64,000 nucleotides of DNA from the NCBI RefSeq assembly GCF_003024195.1, contig NZ_KZ679039.1, positions 350,285 through 414,284 on the forward strand, read 5' to 3'. The number at the start of each line of letters is the position of its first letter. The stretch's first letter is position 1. The notes below the pieces were generated by a model. It was not told the origin of the DNA, did not search any database, and was given only the letters and a program-made list of their open reading frames with translations. The position numbers were made by a program, and so were the translations under genes. This DNA is from Streptomyces dioscori (GTDB taxonomy: Bacteria > Actinomycetota > Actinomycetes > Streptomycetales > Streptomycetaceae). Positions 45,296 to 53,010 of this stretch are shown piece after piece.

Positions 45296-46072
45296 GTGGC
45301 GCGGCAAGAGCGAGCCATTCGGACGCGACGCGCGATTCTCGTCGCGGCGGCCCAGGTGTTCGACGAGGTCGGATACGAGGCGGCGACCATCTCGGACGTC
45401 CTCAAGAAGTCCGGCATGACCAAGGGCGCCCTCTACTTCCATTTCACCTCCAAGGAGGAGCTGGCGCAGGCGGTCCTCGCGGGACAGGTCGACTCCCTGC
45501 CGCGCGTCCCCGAACAGGAACTGAAACTGCAGCAGTCGCTGGACGAGGCGCTGCTGCTCGCGTATCTGCTCAAGCAGGACACCGGTGACCCGATCGTCCA
45601 GGGCAGCGTGCGGCTGACCGTGGACCAGGGTTCCCCCAAGGACCGTCTCAACCGCCGGGTGCCCATGCAGGCCTGGCAGGAACACACCCACGCCCTCTTC
45701 CGGGAGGCCAAGGCCAAGGGCGAGGTGCTGCCGCACGCCGACGTGGACGCGCTGGCCAAGCTGTTCGTCGGCGCCTTCACCGGCGTCCAGGTGCTGTCGC
45801 GGATCATGACGGGCCGCACGGACCTGGCGGAGCGGGTGGCCGACCTCTACCGCCATCTGATGCCGTCGATCGCGGTGCCCGGGATCCTCGTACGGCTGGA
45901 CTTCTCGCCGGAACGGGCCGCCCGCGTCCACGCGGACGCCATGCGGCTGCGCGAGGCCGAGGCCGAGGCGGAGGCCAAGGCCGAGGCGGAGACCGAATCC
46001 GTGAGTGATGCCGAAGCAGTGAGTGACGCCGAAGCCGTGATCGATGCGGAGGCCGTGACCGCCGTTCAGTGA
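45296..46072 (+). CDS. Gamma-butyrolactone/butenolide receptor-like TetR regulator (ScbR/AvaR type)
   Basis: The GTG at 45296 has GGAGG 6 bp upstream (258 residues). The first residues VARQERAIRTRRAILVAAAQVFDEVGY and the recognition helix SGMTKGALYFHFTSKEELAQAVL are diagnostic of ArpA/ScbR-family receptors. The ligand domain contains QGSVRLTVDQGSPKD and PMQAWQEHTHALFREA. A repetitive acidic tail (EAEAEAEAKAEAE then SDAEAV repeats) extends about 40 residues beyond the usual length of about 220. It is divergent from the acyl-CoA oxidase and upstream of the P450. It most likely represses these genes until the signal binds. Confidence 0.92.
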   Translation: MARQERAIRTRRAILVAAAQVFDEVGYEAATISDVLKKSGMTKGALYFHFTSKEELAQAVLAGQVDSLPRVPEQELKLQQSLDEALLLAYLLKQDTGDPIVQGSVRLTVDQGSPKDRLNRRVPMQAWQEHTHALFREAKAKGEVLPHADVDALAKLFVGAFTGVQVLSRIMTGRTDLAERVADLYRHLMPSIAVPGILVRLDFSPERAARVHADAMRLREAEAEAEAKAEAETESVSDAEAVSDAEAVIDAEAVTAVQ

Positions 46073-46111
46073 GACGGCCGTTCAGTGAGACGGCCGTTCA
46101 ATGGGACGGCC
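46064..46111. repeat. Three tandem 16-bp repeats at the receptor's stop codon
   Basis: GTTCAGTGAGACGGCC (46064-46079, 46080-46095) and GTTCAATGGGACGGCC (46096-46111). The first copy contains the receptor's stop codon. Related GACGGCCCTCC units follow to about 46150. Confidence 0.85.
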
Positions 46112-46229
46112 CTCCGGTCGACGGCCCTCCGCTCGGCGGCCCTCGATGCGACGCCCCGGCCAGGCGCCCAGTAAGACGCCTCCCCGTGTCGGCGGGGCGT
46201 GTGAACGACCTACCGAACGGAGTGCACGG

Positions 46230-47582
46230 ATGGACATGCCCGCTTGCCCGTACGCGTTGGACGTGACGGGACGTGACCTCGCCTCGGAGGCCGAGAAGCT
46301 GCGCTCGCGAGGGCCGGTGGCCGCGGTGGAACTGCCGGGCAAGGTGGCCGCCTGGGCGGTCGTACGGCAGAAGTACGTCAAGCAACTCCTCCTCGATCCG
46401 CGGGTGTCCAAGGATGCCCGGCAGCACTGGCCCGCCTTCGTCGACGGGCGGATAGACGCCGAGTGGCCGCTGTACCCGTGGGTCGCCAACGAGAACATGC
46501 TGTTCGCCTACGGAGAGCATCACGCCCGGCTGCGACGGCTGGTGGCGGGCGCGTTCACCGCACGCCGGAGCGAGGCGCTGCGGGCGCGGATCGAGGAACT
46601 CACGGCCGGGCTGCTGGACGAGCTGGCCGCCCACCCGGCCGGTGAACGCGTCGACCTACGGGCCGAGTTCGCCAAGCTGCTGCCGATGCGGGTGATCTGC
46701 GAGCTGTTCGGGGTGGCGGAAGAAGCGCGCGAACCCCTGTGCACCGCACTGGAGTTGGTGTTCGGCACGGCGGTGCCGGCCGTGGAGATGGCCGCCGCGC
46801 AGGTCGAGGTCTTCGGCATGCTGGCGCGGGTCGTCGCCGAGAAGCGGGAGCGCCCCGGCGGTGATCTGACGTCCGCGCTGATCGAGGCCCGCGACCAGGA
46901 CGGCGGGCTCAGCGAGCAGGAACTCCTCGGCACCCTCTACCTCATGATCGCCGCGGGCCAGGAGACGACCTGCACCCTCATCACCAACGCCGTCGGAGCG
47001 CTGCTCGCGCACCCGGACCAACTGGCCCACGTACGCGAAGGACGGGCGACCTGGGCGGACGTGGTGGACGAGACGCTGCGGGTGCACAGCCCGGCGGCGT
47101 ACTCGCCGATGCGGTTCGCGGTCGACGACATCACGCTGGAGGAGGGCGGGCCCGGGTTCGGGCCCGGCCCCGGGCCGGACACGGACGTGGGTGCGGGTGC
47201 GGGTGCGGACACGGACGCGGGTGTGGACACGGTTGCGACAACCGAGGCGGGCGCGGTGACGATCCGTCGGGGGGATCCCATCCTCGTCTCCTTCGCCGCG
47301 GCTTCGAGCGACCCCGAGGCGTACGGGGACGATGTCGCCGTCTTCGATGTGCTGCGGCCGGGCCGGCGTGAGGACCTGGCCTTCGGGCACGGGGTGCACC
47401 GGTGCCTGGGGGCCCCGCTCGCGCGGATCGAGGCGGGTGTGGCGGTGGCCGCGCTGTTCGAGCGCTTTCCCCGGCTGGCCCCCGCGGTGGCGGTGGACGG
47501 GATCGAGCCCGTGGAGTCGTTCATCGTCAACGGCTACGGCTCGCTGCCGGTGCTGCTCTCGCCGGACCCGGAGGAGCTATAG
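46230..47582 (+). CDS. Cytochrome P450 with a low-complexity insertion
   Basis: The ATG at 46230 has GGAG 7 bp upstream; 450 residues. P450 motifs are AAGQETTC in the I helix (about 240-247), ETLR (ExxR, about 281-284) and [10 protein letters not shown] around the heme Cys (about 386-395). Between the ITLEE strand and the following beta strand (about residues 305-342) lies a Gly/Pro/Asp/Thr/Ala-rich tract built from GPGPD and [12 protein letters not shown] units, absent from ordinary bacterial P450s (about 400 residues). Its place after the receptor suggests hydroxylation of the autoregulator, as Cyp17 does for avenolide; this is inferred. Confidence 0.9.
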   Translation: MDMPACPYALDVTGRDLASEAEKLRSRGPVAAVELPGKVAAWAVVRQKYVKQLLLDPRVSKDARQHWPAFVDGRIDAEWPLYPWVANENMLFAYGEHHARLRRLVAGAFTARRSEALRARIEELTAGLLDELAAHPAGERVDLRAEFAKLLPMRVICELFGVAEEAREPLCTALELVFGTAVPAVEMAAAQVEVFGMLARVVAEKRERPGGDLTSALIEARDQDGGLSEQELLGTLYLMIAAGQETTCTLITNAVGALLAHPDQLAHVREGRATWADVVDETLRVHSPAAYSPMRFAVDDITLEEGGPGFGPGPGPDTDVGAGAGADTDAGVDTVATTEAGAVTIRRGDPILVSFAAASSDPEAYGDDVAVFDVLRPGRREDLAFGHGVHRCLGAPLARIEAGVAVAALFERFPRLAPAVAVDGIEPVESFIVNGYGSLPVLLSPDPEEL

Positions 47583-47600
47583 AAACCGCCCGTGCGGTTT
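47583..47600 (+). promoter_or_regulatory. Perfect ARE-like site before the second receptor-like gene
   Basis: AAACCG-CCCGTG-CGGTTT: perfect 6-bp arms, flanked by TAT on both sides. It begins directly after the P450 stop codon and ends 52 bp before the next ATG. It is the best autoregulatory-element match in the locus. Confidence 0.75.
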
Positions 47601-47652
47601 GTTATCGTGACTATGCCTTTCCGGCATGCCCTCGCAGCAACGGAGCGTTCTG

Positions 47653-48351
47653 ATGGCCCAGCAGGAGCGAGCGGTGCGTACGCGCAACGCGTTGATCGAG
47701 TCGGCGGCCGAACTCTTCAGCAAGGACGGCTTCGACGTCGTGTCCTTGTCCACGATCAGCACCAGGGCCGGTGTCAGCAACGGCGCGCTGCACTTCCACT
47801 TCGCCAGCAAGGCGGCACTGACCGCGGCGGTGTGGGAGGCGGCGGCGCAGCGGCTGCGCCAGATCACCCACGAAGGTGCGGCGCGCGGGCAGGCCGCCGG
47901 GAGCGGGGGCCCGCTGCAGGTGCTGGTCGACACGACGCACGCCCTGCTGCGGGGGCTGCGGCACGATGTGATCCTGCGGGCCGGGTTCGACCTGAGCGAG
48001 AGTCCCGTGCCGGTGGCGCCCGGGGCGGATCTGCGACGGCGCTGGCAGGCGTGGGTCGAGAGTCTGCTGGCGCAGGCGGCGAGGGAGGGCGCGCTGGCGC
48101 GGGACGTGGCGCCGCAGGACGCCGCGCACGCGGTGGTCGCGGCGACGGTCGGCTTCGGGGCGCTGGGCAGTCGCAACGCGCAGTGGCTCTCCCAGTCGAT
48201 GCTGACCCGCTTCTGGGCGCTGCTGCTGCCGCGGCTGGCGACGGAGCCGATCCTGAAGGAACTGGTCGCCTCGGGCCGCCGCCGCGAGGCCACGGCACCG
48301 CCGGAGGCGGCATCACCGCTCCACCGCCCGATCTCCCGCCAGAGCGCGTGA
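47653..48351 (+). CDS. Second ScbR/AvaR2-like TetR regulator
   Basis: The ATG at 47653 has GGAG 7 bp upstream; 232 residues. It starts MAQQERAVRTRNALIESAAELFSKDGF, with a recognition helix RAGVSNGALHFHFASKAALTAAVW. It belongs to the same family as the first regulator, but has HFHF rather than YFHF and a different ligand pocket (VILRAGFDLSESPVPVAPGADLRRRWQAW). This resembles pseudo-receptors of the ScbR2/AvaR2 kind, which bind the same operators but often sense antibiotics rather than butyrolactones. The perfect ARE immediately upstream implies control by the first receptor or by itself. Confidence 0.9.
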   Translation: MAQQERAVRTRNALIESAAELFSKDGFDVVSLSTISTRAGVSNGALHFHFASKAALTAAVWEAAAQRLRQITHEGAARGQAAGSGGPLQVLVDTTHALLRGLRHDVILRAGFDLSESPVPVAPGADLRRRWQAWVESLLAQAAREGALARDVAPQDAAHAVVAATVGFGALGSRNAQWLSQSMLTRFWALLLPRLATEPILKELVASGRRREATAPPEAASPLHRPISRQSA

Positions 48352-48379
48352 TCCCGCGCCCCGCCCACCAGAGACGGCG

Positions 48380-48545
48380 CAGTTCCCCGCACCCCTAAAA
48401 GGGCCGCGGGAACGGCGCGGCCCCCCACGCACCCGCACGCAACTCCGGGCCCCCGGCCCGTAAGGGGCGCGGGGAACGGCGCGGCCGGCCCCCACCGGCC
48501 CGCACCCCACCCGCAACCCCGTCCCCCACCCCACCCGCAACCCCG
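48380..48545. repeat. Interspersed GGGGCGCGGGGAA elements plus ACCCGCAACCCCGTCCCCCACCCC duplication region
   Basis: Copies at about 48371-48415 and 48461-48485. Bases 48505-48560 hold two copies of CCCACCCGCAACCCCGTCCC. They separate the convergent receptor and IclR genes. Confidence 0.7.
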
Positions 48546-48563
48546 TCCCCCACCCCCCGTCGG

Positions 48564-50231
48564 CTAGGCGACAGGGACGCGGGTGAAGCGCCCCGCAACC
48601 CGCAGATCCGCTTCGATCAGACCCGCCGTCGCCGACAGCTCAGGAAGCACCTCGGCCACACACCGCTCGACCGTCCGCCGGGAGCTGTGCATGGCCACGT
48701 TCACGGCGGCCACGACAACCCCCGTCCGGTCCCGGACGGGAGCGGCGATCGACCGCAGTCCCTCCTCCAACTCCCCGTCCACCAGCGCGTACCCGGCCGA
48801 CCGCACGTGGTCCAGGACGGCCGCAAGGGCCTCCGGGTCCGTGACCGTGCGCGGGGTCAGCGCGTCCAGGCGGCCGGTCAGGAACGGCCCCCGCCCGGCG
48901 GGGGAGAGGTCCGCCATCATCACCCGCCCCAGCGAGGTCGCGTACGCCGGCAGTCGTGTGCCGACCGTGATGTTGACGCTCATGATGCGGCTGGTGGCGA
49001 CCCGCGCCGTGTACTGGACCTCGTCGCCCGCCAGGACCGCGAGGGACGCCGAGTCGTGCAGCCGCCCCGCGAGATCGGCGAGATGCGGCGCCGCGATCTG
49101 CGGCAGCGTCGTACGGGACAGGGGCGGGAAGCCCAGTGACAGGACGCGGGGCGTGAGGGTGAAGTGCCGTCCGTGAGCGGTGACATGGCCCAGGTGTTCC
49201 AACGTGATCAGCGCCCGCCGTGCCGTCGCCCGCGCGAGCCCCGTCGCCTGCGCCACTTCGGTGAGCGTCAGCTCGGCCCGCCCCTCGCCGAACGCCGTGA
49301 TCACGGTCAGCCCGCGGGCCAGCGACTCGACGAACTCCCGGCCCAGTTCCTGTTTCGAGGCGCCGGTCCAGGCGGCGAGCCCGGCCGGCGCGGCGGGCGG
49401 CCGGACGGGCGCCTCGCGCAGATCCCGTTCCATGGCGCGTACGGTCGCCCGCAGCCGCGGCAGCATGGTCTCCCGCAGGGACTCCGCGCTGTGCCGGCTG
49501 GTGTGGCTCACCACGCTCACCACACAGGCGACGCGGCCGTCCCGGTCCCGTACGGGCACCGAGACGGCGACCAGGCCCGGTTCGATCAGCTGGTCGTCGA
49601 GGGCCCAGCCCCGGGTGCCCGCCTGGTGCGTCCGCTCCTCGAACTCCGCGTCCCGGGTCGGGCGTTCGCGCGGGGGTACGGCCGGGAAGCTCCGGTCCTG
49701 CGGGTCCGCCGCCCGTCTGTCCCGCCACCGCGCCCAGTCCTCCAGCGTCCACTCGGTGGCGAACAGCGGGCCCGGCGCGGTCCGTTCGGCGGGGAGCAGG
49801 TCGCCGATACGGAAACTCAGGGACATCGCGCGCCGGCGTGTGGCCTGGTGGATGAAGCGGATGCCGTCCCGGTCGGGGACCGCGAGGGAGACGGACTCGT
49901 CCAGTTCGTCCGCGAGGTCGTCGGCGCGGGTGTCCAGCAGCCGGGGGAGCCGGAGCGCGGCGAGGTAGGCGTTGCCCAGCTCCATCAGCCGGGGGGTGAG
50001 GACGGCGTCGCGGCCGTCCAGGCGCAGGTAGTCCATGCGGGCGAGGGTCGCCGCGATGCGGTCCACGGTGGATCTGGCGAGGCCGGTGGTCTTCTCCAGG
50101 CCGCTGAGGCTCTGCGTGCCGTTCGCCTCGGTGAGGCGGTGGAGGACGGCGAGGCCGCGCATGAGCGGGGCCACTGCCTCGGTGGGTTCGACTGCGTCGG
50201 GCTTGGGCGGGGTGAGGTGGGTCGGTGGCAT
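48564..50231 (-). CDS. Tandem-duplicated IclR-type regulator
   Basis: From the ATG at 50231 (GGGGAG 2 bp away, so the start is uncertain) it has 555 residues, twice a normal IclR protein (about 260). Each half has its own winged helix: SLSGLEKTTGLARSTVDRIAATLARMDYL near the N-terminus and TLTEVAQATGLARATARRALITLEHLGHV near residue 300. Each half also has an effector domain ending in SVPVRDRDGRVACVVSVV or AAPVRDRTGVVVAAVNVA. Two-headed IclR proteins are known from Streptomyces protocatechuate loci, but no aromatic-catabolic genes lie here. It could bind DNA as a monomer or bridge two sites. Confidence 0.9.
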   Translation of the reverse strand: MPPTHLTPPKPDAVEPTEAVAPLMRGLAVLHRLTEANGTQSLSGLEKTTGLARSTVDRIAATLARMDYLRLDGRDAVLTPRLMELGNAYLAALRLPRLLDTRADDLADELDESVSLAVPDRDGIRFIHQATRRRAMSLSFRIGDLLPAERTAPGPLFATEWTLEDWARWRDRRAADPQDRSFPAVPPRERPTRDAEFEERTHQAGTRGWALDDQLIEPGLVAVSVPVRDRDGRVACVVSVVSHTSRHSAESLRETMLPRLRATVRAMERDLREAPVRPPAAPAGLAAWTGASKQELGREFVESLARGLTVITAFGEGRAELTLTEVAQATGLARATARRALITLEHLGHVTAHGRHFTLTPRVLSLGFPPLSRTTLPQIAAPHLADLAGRLHDSASLAVLAGDEVQYTARVATSRIMSVNITVGTRLPAYATSLGRVMMADLSPAGRGPFLTGRLDALTPRTVTDPEALAAVLDHVRSAGYALVDGELEEGLRSIAAPVRDRTGVVVAAVNVAMHSSRRTVERCVAEVLPELSATAGLIEADLRVAGRFTRVPVA

Positions 50232-50309
50232 GGCTCCCCATAACGGTGTGCCGACCACGGTAATGAATGGGGAGGGGGAGGGACGGGCCGTATGTGACCT
50301 GCGGGCCCG

Positions 50310-50462
50310 GTGGGGGCTGGTCGCGCCGTTCCCCGCGCCCCTCAAGGCGAAAGATTGCGCCGTTCCCCGCGCCCCTCAAGGCGAAAGATTGCGCTGTTCC
50401 CCGCGCCCCTCAAGACCCCGCGCCCCTCAAGACCCCCGCGCCGCTTGCGACCCCCGCGCCCC
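50310..50462. repeat. Tandem 35-bp copies of the GTTCCCCGCGCCCCTCAAG element
   Basis: Four or more head-to-tail copies of GTTCCCCGCGCCCCTCAAG separated by GCGAAAGATTGCGCC, then degenerate CCCCGCGCCCCTCAAGACC units, abut the protease stop codon. Confidence 0.8.
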
Positions 50463-51752
50463 TTACGGGGTGCGGGTCACGTACACGCGGTGGTTGCCCT
50501 TGGGGTCCTTGCCCGCGACTGTGATGCGGATGCCGGATTCCAGGTCCTTGAAGTACTGGCCGGGGGAGAAGGGGGCGTCGGAGAGTTCGGCGTGGACGTT
50601 CGGGCTGCGGGTGCAGCCGCCGCTGTCCTTCGTGGAGTCGATCACCGAGATCGGGCCGTGCCCGGTGTCGATGTCCGCGTTCACCTTGTAGATGAGTACG
50701 CCCGTCTTGCAGACCGACTCGTCGTTGCCGGCCTGCGTGCGCAGTTCGGCCGCGTACCCCGTCTTCGTGTCGACCGGTACGAAGACCAGTTTGCTGCCGT
50801 CGCCGGGCCCGGTCAGCGGGGTCAGGACGTGCTCGGTCGTGCCGGGCGAGGCCGCGCAGCCGACCTGGGAGTCGTCGAGCCAGCCGAGTTTCCACTTGTG
50901 CCAGCCCAGCAGGTCGTTGTCGGCGCCCCAGTCCTCGCTCATGATGTCCCAGTGCCCGACCGCGCCGCCGCCGTCCTGGGTGTAGAGGTCGGGCAGCCCG
51001 AAGACATGGCCGTTCTCGTGGGGGAGTACGCGGTAGCCGGTCTCGGCGTACGTGCCGGACCCGTCGTCCTGGCGGCTGTAGACGAAGGACGCGTTGGCGA
51101 CGGGCACCCCGTCGGCGACCGGCGCCTCGGTGTTGCCGGCGAAGGTGACGGACAGGACGGTGTCCAGGGCGGAGGGGCCGGCGTTCGGGGTGATCAGGAC
51201 GTTCAGCAGGTCGTAGTCCTGGAAGTCCACTTTCGGGTCGGCGGTGCTCACGATGTCCTGGACCAGCTCGCGGTAGCCGGGGTCGAAGGGGGCGCCGCGT
51301 TCTATCCCGTACTCCTTGAAGGGCTTGGGCATGCGCAGCCAGTCGCCTATCGGGGCCTGCGGTCGGTAGTCGAGACGGCCGTACGAACTGGTGCGGAACC
51401 AGTCGGTGGTCTGCGGGAAGAACTCACCGAAGCGGTCGAGCGCCTTGCCCTGTCCGGGCGCGTCCGAGAAGTCGACCATCAGGTTCAGCGCGCGGACGGT
51501 GCCGGTGGAGCGGGCGTAACCCGCAGGGGTGGGGATGCCCTCCGACATCTGCACGCCCGTCGAGCCGCTGATCATGCAGGGACCGAGCGGGGAGGTCCCG
51601 GCCGCCGGTGCCACGGGGCCCGCCGCCGAGGTCGACCCTGCCGTCGGATGTCCGGTCCCGGCGGAGGTGCTGACCGCCAGGGTGAGGGCGGTGACCGAGA
51701 CGAGGGCTGCGGTGCGGCGGCGCGGGCGTATCCGGCGGCTGGTCGGCTGCAT
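50463..51752 (-). CDS. Secreted M6-family metalloprotease
   Basis: The ATG at 51752 gives 429 residues. It has an Arg-rich N-terminus and hydrophobic signal (RRRTAALVSVTALTLAVSTSAG), a Ser/Ala/Gly-rich propeptide, and a catalytic zinc site HENGHVFGLPDLY (HExGHxxGxPD) with a downstream Met-turn-like DIMSEDWG. This is the immune-inhibitor-A/M6 pattern. It is secreted, possibly by Tat given the Arg-Arg runs. A C-terminal beta domain (KDLESGIRITVAGKDPKGN) follows. It is divergent from the TetR gene. Confidence 0.9.
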   Translation of the reverse strand: MQPTSRRIRPRRRTAALVSVTALTLAVSTSAGTGHPTAGSTSAAGPVAPAAGTSPLGPCMISGSTGVQMSEGIPTPAGYARSTGTVRALNLMVDFSDAPGQGKALDRFGEFFPQTTDWFRTSSYGRLDYRPQAPIGDWLRMPKPFKEYGIERGAPFDPGYRELVQDIVSTADPKVDFQDYDLLNVLITPNAGPSALDTVLSVTFAGNTEAPVADGVPVANASFVYSRQDDGSGTYAETGYRVLPHENGHVFGLPDLYTQDGGGAVGHWDIMSEDWGADNDLLGWHKWKLGWLDDSQVGCAASPGTTEHVLTPLTGPGDGSKLVFVPVDTKTGYAAELRTQAGNDESVCKTGVLIYKVNADIDTGHGPISVIDSTKDSGGCTRSPNVHAELSDAPFSPGQYFKDLESGIRITVAGKDPKGNHRVYVTRTP

Positions 51753-51930
51753 GCGAAGCCCTTCGCTCCAGGCAGCCGGCCGTTTCTGGCTGCACCCTGT
51801 CCGATCACCCTGTGCCGCCGGATGCGGGGGCGCGCGCTGGAGGAGACCGATCGTGGGAGGCGGGCGGCAAACCCCCTGGAGATGATCTGTGACCCAGGTC
51901 ACATCAAATCTCTCGGGATCGGGAAATAAC

Positions 51931-51988
51931 CGGGGATCGTTTCCCCGTTTAGACCTGTGTCCGCACGAACCGGGGACACGTTCCCCGG
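51931..51988. promoter_or_regulatory. Two palindromes upstream of the TetR gene
   Basis: CGGGGA-N5-TCCCCG (51931-51947) and CCGGGGA-N5-TCCCCGG (51970-51988) share AACCGGGGA...TTCCCCG and are about 40 bp apart. They lie in the 312-bp gap between the M6 protease and the TetR gene and are likely binding sites of that TetR protein. Confidence 0.6.
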
Positions 51989-52064
51989 ATCGGACGGGCG
52001 GCGCGAACAGCCGAGACCGACTGGACCGGCTGGACCGACCGAGAAGACTTCGAAGGAGTACGCC

Positions 52065-52709
52065 GTGGAGACCGCAACCGTCGCCCAGCGCAAGGTGCCC
52101 CGCCCGAGGGCCGATGCTCTGCGCAACCGGGAGCGGATCGTCGCCGCCGGACGAGAGATGTTCGTCGAGTTCGGTGCCGAGGTGCCGCTCGACGAGATCG
52201 CCCGCCGGGCGGGTATCGGCAACGCCACGCTGTACCGCAACTTCCCGGACCGGGCGGCCCTTCAGCGCGAGGTCGTCTGCTCGGTCATGGACCGCGTCTC
52301 GGAACAGGTCGAGCAGATGCTCGCCGAGACCGGTGACGCCTTCGAGGCACTTTCGCGCTTCGTGCACGCCTCGGCCGACGAGCGGATCGGCGCCCTGTGC
52401 CCGATGCTCTCGGAAGCCTTCGACGAGAACCACCCGGATCTGGTCGCCTCGCGCGAACGGGTCGAGGAGCTGATCGAGACACTCATGGGGCGGGCCCGGA
52501 CCGCGGGCCAGCTGCGTCCCGACGTCGCAGTCGGGGACCTCATGATCGCCATCAGTCAGCTCACCCGGCCACTGCCCGGTACCGCGTGCCCGAACATGGA
52601 CCGCTTCGTACACCGCCACCTGCAGCTGTTCCTGGACGGGCTACGGGCGCCCGCCCGCTCCGAACTGCCCGGTGCGGCCGCGACCATGGAGGACCTGCGA
52701 CGAGCCTGA
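52065..52709 (+). CDS. TetR-family repressor
   Basis: The GTG at 52065 has AAGGAG 6 bp upstream (214 residues). The HTH reads IVAAGREMFVEFGAEVPLDEIARRAGIGNATLYRNFPDRAALQREVV. The C-terminal ligand domain has no recognised motif. It is followed in the same direction by a DHA2 drug exporter, the typical repressor-target pair. Two palindromes upstream suggest autoregulation, and CGTCACCGGTGACG lies just before the exporter. Confidence 0.92.
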   Translation: METATVAQRKVPRPRADALRNRERIVAAGREMFVEFGAEVPLDEIARRAGIGNATLYRNFPDRAALQREVVCSVMDRVSEQVEQMLAETGDAFEALSRFVHASADERIGALCPMLSEAFDENHPDLVASRERVEELIETLMGRARTAGQLRPDVAVGDLMIAISQLTRPLPGTACPNMDRFVHRHLQLFLDGLRAPARSELPGAAATMEDLRRA

Positions 52710-52729
52710 CCGATCGAGCGACCGCCTGA

Positions 52730-52808
52730 CCGGCTCACTGACCAACAGGCTCACGGGCCAGCAGGCTCACTGCCCATCCGGCTCATTGACCAACAGGCTC
52801 GCGGGCCA
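52730..52808. repeat. Two 31-bp imperfect direct repeats
   Basis: CCGGCTCACTGACCAACAGG (continuing to 52760) and CCGGCTCATTGACCAACAGG (52778-52808), with further GGCTCA half-units on either side. No gene is present between the TetR and MFS genes (301 bp). Confidence 0.8.
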
Positions 52809-52941
52809 TCCGGCTCATGGACCGACTGCCCGGCTGACCGATCAGATTCGCGCGTTTCGAAAGTCACCACTCACACCACAAGCCACCGGTCGTCATCGAC
52901 AAGGACGTCGAGGAGGGCGTCGACAACGAAGTCGACGAAGA

Positions 52942-52955
52942 CGTCACCGGTGACG
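52942..52955. promoter_or_regulatory. Perfect 14-bp palindrome before the MFS gene
   Basis: CGTCACCGGTGACG, 55 bp upstream of the exporter's ATG, followed by a run of seven T. It is a candidate operator for the neighbouring TetR protein. Confidence 0.5.
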
Positions 52956-53010
52956 AGCCGTCCCTTCCGTCACGTTTTTTTCGCCACGAAGTCCTGAAGT
53001 GGGTACTCCC

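Noticed and set aside
52730..52808. CRISPR-like direct repeats
   Set aside because: Only two imperfect copies with no uniform spacers and no cas genes.
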